Assembly: GCA_937138275.1 (NCBI GenBank)
Contig: CAKZOY010000385.1
Location: 1-5,347, forward strand
Direction: 5' to 3'
Origin: an uncultured Chloroflexota bacterium
GTDB lineage: Bacteria; Chloroflexota; Anaerolineae; B4-G1; DUEL01
DNA length: 5,347 nucleotides
Shown here: piece after piece, positions 1-5,347 of the stretch
How positions within the stretch are numbered: the first letter of the stretch is position 1
How the letters are laid out: each line of letters opens with the position of its first letter
Notes under the pieces: generated by a model
What the model saw: only the letters and a program-made list of their open reading frames with translations
What the model was told of the DNA's origin: nothing
Databases searched by the model: none
Translations under genes and position numbers: made by a program

Positions 1-361
1 GGACATCCCGCAAGTCCTCAAAGGTCGTCCCCCCCGCGCAGCCGGAGGTCAACGTCCGCAGCGCAGGAAGCTCCACGTCCTTATGGAGCCACACGTCCAC
101 GCAGCGGCCCGTCCTGCAGACCCGCGCGCTGACGACCTCCCCCACCCCACCTATCAGCCCTTCGTTGTACAGAAACCCCAGGGCCAGTTCCTCCAAAAGT
201 GAGGGGGTACACATCAGCGCGACCAGGTCCTGCCCGTTCACCGAGAGGATAATCTCTTCCTCTACCGCGACGTTTCCTCCCGCTGACCGTCTGACCCCGT
301 TCTGGTACAGGCTGAACTCCGTCCGGCGACTGGTCGTCCCATCCGATTCGCTTTTCGCCAC
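1..361 (-). CDS. fdhD: FdhD, formate dehydrogenase accessory sulfurtransferase (3' end beyond the window)
   Basis: FdhD-family proteins pass sulfur from a cysteine desulfurase to the molybdenum or tungsten bis-MGD cofactor, which is needed for active formate dehydrogenase in the cytoplasm. The 120 visible residues carry the family pattern: a VEEEIILSVNG strand (about 33-43), then SLLEELALGFLYNEGLI (54-70), and the reactive loop TSGCAGGTTFEDL around Cys108. E. coli FdhD has a CxxC pair in this loop; here the second cysteine position is Gly111. Two further cysteines lie at 82 and 87. I chose the GTG at 361-359 because it sits one base after the transketolase stop and no other start occurs in frame before residue 50; the frame closes upstream at 404-406, with only a TTG at 398-400 in between. 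The SD is weak (AGAGAGA, 4 nt away), which suggests translational coupling to transketolase. The C-terminal half lies outside the window, so intactness cannot be judged. Confidence 0.9.
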   Translation of the reverse strand, partial: MAKSESDGTTSRRTEFSLYQNGVRRSAGGNVAVEEEIILSVNGQDLVALMCTPSLLEELALGFLYNEGLIGGVGEVVSARVCRTGRCVDVWLHKDVELPALRTLTSGCAGGTTFEDLRDV

Positions 362-362
362 G

Positions 363-2372
363 CTATCTCTCTGCCAGCAGTGCCAGCGCCCGCTCCACAA
401 CGGCTAACGGGGTAAAGCCGAACTTCTCCATCAGCACTTTGTACGGCGCGGAGGCGCCGAAGCGGTGGATGCCGATAACGGCCCCGTTCGGCCCCACGTA
501 CCGCTCCCATCCCATCGGGGAGGCCGCCTCTATAGCCATCCGGGGGACGTCTGGGGGAAGAACAGCAGCCCGGTACTCCGGCGGCTGGGCCTCAAAAAGT
601 TCCCAACTGGGCATAGAGACGACACGCGCCCGCACTCCCCGATTTTCCAGTTCCTCCTGCGCAGCCAGGGCCAGGTGGACCTCCGAACCGGTGGCAATGA
701 GGACCAGATCGGGGTTCCCCTCCGGGGCCTCCCGCAGGATGTAGGCGCCCCGGGAGAGATTCTCCGCTCCCGCCATATCGCTCCGGTCCAGGATCGGCAG
801 GTTCTGCCGGGTGAGCGCCAGGGCGGTGGGGCCGTTCCGTCGGCGCAGAGCCATCCGCCAGGCCTCCGCGGTCTCGTTGGCGTCGCAGGGACGGATGACC
901 ACCAGGTTGGGGATGGCGCGCAGCGCCGCTAAATGTTCCACCGGCTGATGGGTGGGACCGTCCTCCCCGATCCACACCGAATCGTGAGTCCAAACGTACA
1001 CCACCGGGAGATGCATCATCGCCGCCAGGCGAACGGTCGGCCGCATGTAGTCGGAGAATACCAGAAAAGTACCCCCATAAGGAATGACGCCACCATGGAG
1101 GGCCATACCGTTCAGGATAGCGCCCATCGCGTGCTCCCGCACCCCAAAGCGGAGGTTGCGGCCGGTCGGCGTTTCCCGCTGGAAGTCGGCAAAACCGGTC
1201 AGCAAAGTGTTGGTGGATGGGGCCAGGTCCGCCGAACCGCCGATGAGGGTGGGCAGCGCCTTCGCCAGGGCATTCAGGACGATGCCGGAGGCCCTGCGGG
1301 TCGCCATCGGGCCATCGGTTGGGGAGAAGGTCGGGATGACGTCTTCCCATCCGTCAGGGAGTTCACCGGCCCACAGGCGCTCCAGAAGCGCGGCCTCGCG
1401 GGGGTACTCGGCGGCGTAACGGGCGAACATTGCCCGCCAGCGGGTCTGTGCCCTTGCGCCGTCCTTCAAAGCCCGCCGGAAGACGGGCAGCACTTCGGGA
1501 GGGACCAGAAAATGGGCGTCCGGGGGCCATTCCAGTGCCTGCTTGGTCAGCCGGACCTCTTCCTCCCCCAGGGGTTCGCCGTGGGCCGAGGCGCGGTCCT
1601 GCTTGTTGGGACTTCCGTAAGCCAAATGCGTACGGCAGATGATGAGGGACGGGCGGGACTTTTCCCGTCGCGCCCGCCGAACCGCCGACGCAACGCCATC
1701 CAGGTCGTATCCATCCACCCGCTGCACATACCAGCCGTAGGCGCGGAAACGGGCGGCGACGTCTTCGGTAAATGTGATCTCGGTGGAGCCTTCAATGGAG
1801 ATGTCGTTATCGTCGTAGAAGCAGATGAGTTTCCCCAATCCCAGATGTCCGGCCAGGGAGGCCACTTCGTGGCTGATCCCCTCCATCAGGTCACCGTCTG
1901 AAACGATGGCATAAGTGAAATGGTCCACAATGGGGAAGCCCGGCCGGTTGAATGTAGCCGCCAGGAATCGCTCCGCGATAGCCATCCCAACGGCATTTCC
2001 GATCCCCTGCCCCAACGGGCCGGTGGTGGTCTCCACGCCGGGGGTCAATCCGTACTCCGGGTGGCCCGGCGTGCGGCTGCCCCACTGCCGGAAGGCCATC
2101 AGGTCTTCCAGCGTCAGGTCGTACCCGGTGAGGTAGAGCAGGCTATAGAGGAGCATAGAGCCGTGCCCCGCGGAGAGGACGAACCGATCCCGGTCCGGCC
2201 AACGCGGGTCGCGGGGGTTGTGTTTGAGAAAGCGGGTCCAGAGCACATAGGCGACGTCAGCCATCCCCATCGGCATACCAGGATGGCCGGAATTGGCCTT
2301 CTGAACAGCGTCCATTGCCAGGGTGCGGATGGTGTTGATGCAGAGAGAGTCTATCGGTTGCAGGGCTTTCAT
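363..2372 (-). CDS. tkt: Transketolase
   Basis: This is a thiamine-diphosphate enzyme of the non-oxidative pentose phosphate pathway (and the Calvin cycle where present). It moves two-carbon ketol units between sugar phosphates in the cytoplasm. The 669 residues match the usual bacterial length, with three domains in order: the PP domain (about 1-330) has SGHPG with His30, GHGS with His70, GPLGQG (118-123), the SDGDLMEG metal motif (Asp159) with YDDN ending at Asn189, and SAHGEPLG with His264. The Pyr domain (about 350-525) has Arg359, DLAPSTNT (Ser386), the catalytic glutamate Glu413 in VREHAMG, THQPVEH with His475, and TRQN with Arg522. The C-terminal domain includes TGSEVHLAL (561-569). 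All catalytic and cofactor residues I could check are present. The ATG at 2370-2372 is preferred over an upstream TTG at 2454-2456 because a strong GGAGGAG lies 9 nt before it and family homology starts there. It follows the NTPase gene by 93 nt and precedes fdhD by 1 nt. Confidence 0.97.
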   Translation of the reverse strand: MKALQPIDSLCINTIRTLAMDAVQKANSGHPGMPMGMADVAYVLWTRFLKHNPRDPRWPDRDRFVLSAGHGSMLLYSLLYLTGYDLTLEDLMAFRQWGSRTPGHPEYGLTPGVETTTGPLGQGIGNAVGMAIAERFLAATFNRPGFPIVDHFTYAIVSDGDLMEGISHEVASLAGHLGLGKLICFYDDNDISIEGSTEITFTEDVAARFRAYGWYVQRVDGYDLDGVASAVRRARREKSRPSLIICRTHLAYGSPNKQDRASAHGEPLGEEEVRLTKQALEWPPDAHFLVPPEVLPVFRRALKDGARAQTRWRAMFARYAAEYPREAALLERLWAGELPDGWEDVIPTFSPTDGPMATRRASGIVLNALAKALPTLIGGSADLAPSTNTLLTGFADFQRETPTGRNLRFGVREHAMGAILNGMALHGGVIPYGGTFLVFSDYMRPTVRLAAMMHLPVVYVWTHDSVWIGEDGPTHQPVEHLAALRAIPNLVVIRPCDANETAEAWRMALRRRNGPTALALTRQNLPILDRSDMAGAENLSRGAYILREAPEGNPDLVLIATGSEVHLALAAQEELENRGVRARVVSMPSWELFEAQPPEYRAAVLPPDVPRMAIEAASPMGWERYVGPNGAVIGIHRFGASAPYKVLMEKFGFTPLAVVERALALLAER

Positions 2373-2465
2373 AAAATGGTACTCCTCCGAACAGATGAAA
2401 GATGAAAGAGGTCGGACTGCTGTCACCAGAGATGGCCAGAGAGCCACGCCGACCAACCGAACGGT
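2373..2465 (-). other. 93-nt spacer/leader with inverted repeat and tandem heptamer
   Basis: This is the only sizeable non-coding gap in the window, between the NTPase stop and the transketolase start. In RNA sense it holds GGTCGG (2454-2449) and its exact complement CCGACC (2415-2410) across a 33-nt loop. Inside the loop is a smaller TGGC/GCCA stem with a 6-nt loop (2433-2446). Next comes a pyrimidine-rich stretch containing two copies of TTTCATC (gatgaaa on the plus strand, 2394-2400 and 2401-2407), then the SD site. No clean U-tract follows the outer stem, so a classical terminator is unlikely. I see no convincing -35/-10 promoter pair. It could be an mRNA-processing or stability element, or chance pairing in GC-rich sequence. 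Confidence 0.3.
2382..2388 (-). promoter_or_regulatory. Shine-Dalgarno site of transketolase
   Basis: The minus strand reads GGAGGAG, ending 9 nt before the ATG at 2370-2372. This near-consensus site decides the start and argues against the in-frame TTG at 2454-2456, which would add 28 residues with no family similarity. Confidence 0.85.
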
Positions 2466-4943
2466 CTATCCCGGCGGGATGTTCAATCCGTAGCGGGCGC
2501 TCAGTTCTTCCAGGGCGCGCAGAGCGACGGCTGCGACTTCTGGTTCGGGGCCCTTCAGCGCGCGATGGAGGGCACTGATATGTTCGGGACGTCCCACCAG
2601 TCCCAGAGTCTGGGCAGCCGCGCGACGGATCGGAGCAGGGCCCTCCTCCAGAGCGCGCAACAGGGGAGCAAAAGCAGCATCTCCCAGGCCCACTCCTTCT
2701 CCCTGTTCGGCCGCCCAGGCAATGAGCCAGCCCATATCGGAAGGAACGGGCAGGGGACGAGGCGGTTCAGGTCTGGCCTTCTGGTCGCGCTCCAGTAAAA
2801 CAGTCGCCGCCGCGGAGCGGACGATCCACTGCGAGTCCTCACGGGCCACCTTCTCCAGAAGTTCCCGCGCCCAGAGGGCCTCAATCTCCCCCAACCCGTA
2901 CGCGGCAGCCCGTCGGACCAGGAAATCTTCGTCCTTGATCGCTTCCTGAAGCACTTTGTGGCCCTCTTCTCCCCAACGAGCCAGAGCACGGGCCGCTGCT
3001 ATCTGAAGCGCCTCATCGCCGGTGGTCAGAACATGGATCAGCCAATCCAGGGCCGCAGGGACCCGAATCTCACCCAGAGCATTGACAGCCGCCAACCGGA
3101 CATTTTCCGAGGAGTCTTCCAGAGCCTTCGCCAGGCCGGAAAGATCGGTCTCCTGCAGAACGCCTATCATACGAGCCGCGATTGCCCTCACCTCCGAATT
3201 GGGGTTCTGGAGGGCATGGCGCAAGAACAGAGGCACCCCCGGATCACCGGTCCAGATCAGCGCTTCAGCGAGACGATTCCGCGCCTCCGGGGATAGGTCC
3301 GAAGTTAACAGCGAACGGCCCAGCAGGGCCATCACGCCGTTACGCCAGGGAGCACCCGGAGGCGCCAGCGCTACCCAGCGCGCCGCCGTCCGCAGGCGGG
3401 TTTGCCAGAGATCATCGGGTTTAGAAAGCCAGGCGCGCACAACCGGTTCCATAGTGCCGATTTCCGCATAGAAATCCACCACAGGCAGCCAGCGAGGATC
3501 ATCCAGATGGGATAGCAGGACATCCGGGGAAGAATTCGTCAGTTCTTCAGCCACCAGTAGCGCTTGCCAGAGAGGATGAATGAAACGATAGCGGTCGGGC
3601 GCACAGGCAACCAGCGGGCTGCTCGGTGCGAGAAGAGATTTCATCAGTGCGGAGACAAGAGAACGGAGCAGTTTTGTTTCCAGCCGCTTTTCGGGCTTTG
3701 TCTCGGGTTCGGATCCGGGCACTTCGGAATCCGCTTCGGGTTGCAGTTCGGAATCATCGGAGGAGAACGAGGCAAGTATCAGGCCAGTGATAAATTCCTC
3801 CAGTTCCTGGCGCGAGAGCGTAAACCGTCCTTCCTCCTGGAGTTTCAGCGCCAGGGTGCGCAGGATTAGCACAGGCTCAACAACCGGAGGGGGCACCTCC
3901 GCCCCATTCCCACCAACGGGAGGCAACGGAGGTAGGGAGTTCACCCATTTCTCCAGCCGGCGATGGTAGATTTCCTTCCGTTCAGGCAGAACTGGTTCCT
4001 CTTCAAAGACCCACCAGGCATAGAGTGCTACATCCAGCAAAGAGGCCGTTCTCCTAAAGACACGCCCCAAGTGGTCGGAAACTCGTTCCAGAGGGAATCT
4101 CTCCGGCGCCGGGAGACGGGTCAGGAAATCCCGTATTTTTGAGTAATCCCAGGTCTGGAGTCGGAGCGGAACGAATCCCGCCTGAGTCAGGGGCGCGTAA
4201 TTCTGCGCACCGGCTGTGACGACCCAGAAATTCCCCGGCAGGGAATTGACCAGGTCCACCAACCAGGTCGTCGCCGCCTCTTGGGCGGCGGAGTCCAACT
4301 CATCCCACCCATCGGCCAGAACCAGCGCGGCACCGGCCTGGAGCGCCTGACGGAGAGGGGCTGCCAGTATCCCCGGCGCACCAATCGCCTGGAGAGCGCT
4401 CTGGGCGAGTTTTTGCGCCGGGGGTACAGCCTTCTCTTTCTCCGAGGGCGGCATCCAATCCATAGCCGGAAGGTAAACGTACAACGGGAGGCGCTCAGAA
4501 GAAGTGAGGCCGCCATCCGCGCGAGCGTGCATTAACGCCAGATAGGCCAGAAGGGTCGTCCGCCCCGACGCCGGTCCTCCGATGATAAGAATCTGAGAAT
4601 GCCCTTCCAGAGCACTGTGCAGCGGCAGGGGCTGAAGTGCCTCTGCGACCTCCCGTTCAGGGTCCGGAGGGGGTAGCGGGGGAATCAAATGTGGGGGGAC
4701 GAAATACTGCTCCAGGGGACCCATCTCCGCCAGCGTGTGCGAGCACTGGGCCCAGCGGGTGATGTGCTCCCGATACCGCACCTCTGCTCCGGCGGTTATC
4801 CGGTTGAAAGTGCGGAGAAGCGCCACTTTTATCTCCTGCCATACCCGCAGGAATGGCTCGCGCAGCAACGAACCGAGGCCGAAGAGCAATAAGGTGAAAC
4901 CGGCACCCACCAGAGCAGAATAGATGTCAAATCGCCACCCCAT
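2466..4943 (-). CDS. Membrane-anchored NACHT-type NTPase with HEAT-like repeats; Walker A Lys replaced by Arg
   Basis: This is a STAND/NACHT-like P-loop protein of 825 residues. One hydrophobic helix lies at about 8-27 (likely a membrane anchor), followed by an amphipathic stretch and a proline-rich segment (82-96). The NTPase core spans about 115-250: Walker A GGPASGRT (122-129) with Arg128 where Lys is canonical, and Walker B ALVLADGWDEL (206-216), the typical NACHT DGxDE form. The sensor-1 region reads VVTAGAQ (241-247), without the usual arginine. A winged-helix-like FIHPLWQALLVAEEL (454-468) resembles the NACHT-associated FxHxxFQE motif. An acidic, DSE-containing linker lies at 394-420. 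HEAT/PBS-lyase-like repeats run from about 549 to 720 and resume at 758-819 after a proline-rich linker (721-745). The start ATG has GGGGAG 8 nt upstream. Such proteins usually act as ligand-triggered switches in signalling or phage defence. No catalytic effector domain is visible, so the function is unknown. It lies 33 nt downstream of an unrecognised gene, likely in the same transcript. Confidence 0.85.
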   Translation of the reverse strand: MGWRFDIYSALVGAGFTLLLFGLGSLLREPFLRVWQEIKVALLRTFNRITAGAEVRYREHITRWAQCSHTLAEMGPLEQYFVPPHLIPPLPPPDPEREVAEALQPLPLHSALEGHSQILIIGGPASGRTTLLAYLALMHARADGGLTSSERLPLYVYLPAMDWMPPSEKEKAVPPAQKLAQSALQAIGAPGILAAPLRQALQAGAALVLADGWDELDSAAQEAATTWLVDLVNSLPGNFWVVTAGAQNYAPLTQAGFVPLRLQTWDYSKIRDFLTRLPAPERFPLERVSDHLGRVFRRTASLLDVALYAWWVFEEEPVLPERKEIYHRRLEKWVNSLPPLPPVGGNGAEVPPPVVEPVLILRTLALKLQEEGRFTLSRQELEEFITGLILASFSSDDSELQPEADSEVPGSEPETKPEKRLETKLLRSLVSALMKSLLAPSSPLVACAPDRYRFIHPLWQALLVAEELTNSSPDVLLSHLDDPRWLPVVDFYAEIGTMEPVVRAWLSKPDDLWQTRLRTAARWVALAPPGAPWRNGVMALLGRSLLTSDLSPEARNRLAEALIWTGDPGVPLFLRHALQNPNSEVRAIAARMIGVLQETDLSGLAKALEDSSENVRLAAVNALGEIRVPAALDWLIHVLTTGDEALQIAAARALARWGEEGHKVLQEAIKDEDFLVRRAAAYGLGEIEALWARELLEKVAREDSQWIVRSAAATVLLERDQKARPEPPRPLPVPSDMGWLIAWAAEQGEGVGLGDAAFAPLLRALEEGPAPIRRAAAQTLGLVGRPEHISALHRALKGPEPEVAAVALRALEELSARYGLNIPPG

Positions 4944-4951
4944 ATGACTTG

Positions 4952-4957
4952 CTCCCC
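4952..4957 (-). promoter_or_regulatory. Shine-Dalgarno site of the NACHT/HEAT gene
   Basis: The minus strand reads GGGGAG, ending 8 nt before the ATG at 4941-4943. The site lies in the 33-nt gap after the upstream gene. This supports the start that places the hydrophobic helix right at the N-terminus. Confidence 0.7.
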
Positions 4958-4976
4958 AAAGTGGTCTGTGGATGAA

Positions 4977-5347
4977 TCACACGGTTTTTCGCGCCTCCAG
5001 GATGTCCACCAGCGCCATCAATCCGCCGTTCACCAGCGACTGACCGCCCAGCAGGATAGGAATGGGAGCGTTTGCCGCTGCGCGAGCAAACTCCTTCAGA
5101 AAGGGCTCGCGTACTTCCTGCCAGCGGAAGAGGTCCGCATAGAAGCGGTCGGCGGGGGAGGGCCAGAGGCCCCGCGCGGCCAGAAGGACACGGTTATCCA
5201 AAAGGGCCGCCTCGGCCAGGGACGCCAGTTCGGCAAAGAAACCCTCTACGCCCGCGTACTCCAGAAAATCGGCCAGCAAACTGCGCACCTCTCCGCGGCG
5301 CAAGCGCCCGCTGGCGACCATCCCCCGCTCTTCCACAAAAAGTCGCA
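4977..5347 (-). CDS. Unrecognised protein, possibly 5' truncated by the window edge
   Basis: I do not recognise this protein. The frame is open to the right edge, so the gene may begin outside the window. There are two internal start candidates: GTG at 5334-5336 (119 residues) and ATG at 5319-5321 (114 residues), the latter with GGAAGAG 6 nt upstream, a reasonable SD. The visible part is rich in Ala, Leu, Arg and Glu and looks mostly helical, with heptad-like leucine/alanine spacing around LLADFLEYAG and FFAELASLAEAALL. A conspicuous PIPILLGGQSLVNGG stretch lies near the C-terminus, followed by an amphipathic helix ending in ARKTV. No signal peptide, clear membrane segment, metal motif or nucleotide-binding motif is visible. 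It stops 33 nt before the NACHT/HEAT gene on the same strand, so the two are likely co-transcribed and might work together; that is inference from position only. Confidence 0.7.
   Translation of the reverse strand, partial: RLFVEERGMVASGRLRRGEVRSLLADFLEYAGVEGFFAELASLAEAALLDNRVLLAARGLWPSPADRFYADLFRWQEVREPFLKEFARAAANAPIPILLGGQSLVNGGLMALVDILEARKTV

Noticed and set aside
262..510. An 82-codon minus-strand frame spanning the transketolase 3' end and the fdhD start
   Set aside because: It overlaps two well-supported genes in the third phase and its translation is arginine-rich with no pattern.
840..860. Possible oddity in transketolase from the RRRNG basic run (510-514)
   Set aside because: It lies in a surface loop between conserved Pyr-domain strands and does not affect any active-site residue; such loops vary in the family.
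592..1350. A 252-codon minus-strand frame overlapping transketolase in another phase
   Set aside because: The translation is rich in Gly, Pro, Arg and His, as expected from an out-of-phase reading of GC-rich sequence, and the transketolase frame explains the region.
933..1901. A 322-codon open frame on the plus strand, antisense to transketolase
   Set aside because: It lies wholly inside a gene with full catalytic motifs, its translation is low in hydrophobic order with no family pattern, and long antisense frames are expected in GC-rich coding DNA.
1920..2405. A 161-codon plus-strand frame opposite the transketolase N-terminus
   Set aside because: It is a mirror of conserved transketolase codons and shows no recognisable domain.
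2410..2454. Rho-independent terminator after the NACHT/HEAT gene
   Set aside because: The stem is only 6 bp with a 33-nt loop, and the following RNA is UCUUUCAUC rather than a run of U.
2454..2456. Upstream TTG start adding 28 residues to transketolase
   Set aside because: The added segment has no family similarity and runs through the leader, while the ATG at 2370-2372 has a strong SD and fits the usual length.

Overview
The window reads as one unidirectional block, with everything transcribed right to left on the minus strand. In transcription order it holds: the 3' part of an unrecognised gene (4977-5347); an 825-residue membrane-anchored NACHT-type P-loop NTPase with C-terminal HEAT-like repeats (2466-4943); a full-length transketolase (363-2372); and the 5' part of an fdhD-type formate dehydrogenase accessory gene that runs off the left edge (1-361). 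The gaps between genes are 33, 93 and 1 nt, so one transcript is plausible, with the last two genes very tightly coupled. No tRNA, rRNA, CRISPR array, insertion sequence or classical terminator was seen.

The organism is a bacterium with a GC-rich genome and good Shine-Dalgarno sites (GGAGGAG before transketolase, GGGGAG before the NTPase). A large NACHT/HEAT protein among metabolic genes, together with an fdhD gene, fits a filamentous or anaerobic Chloroflexota-like lineage. That assignment is inference from gene content only and is not proven by the sequence.

The two housekeeping genes are clear. Transketolase keeps all the thiamine diphosphate, metal and substrate residues I could check. 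FdhD keeps one reactive-loop cysteine but lacks the second cysteine of the CxxC pair known from E. coli. The NTPase is the unusual part. It has an N-terminal transmembrane helix, a NACHT core with an intact DGWDE Walker B, but Arg in place of the Walker A Lys and no arginine at the usual sensor-1 position. An acidic linker and about eight HEAT-like units follow, split by a proline-rich linker. It has no recognisable catalytic effector domain. It could be a membrane-bound signalling or defence STAND protein, or a scaffold that has lost ATP hydrolysis. The sequence alone does not decide between these, and nothing here links its job to the metabolic genes beyond shared direction and spacing.
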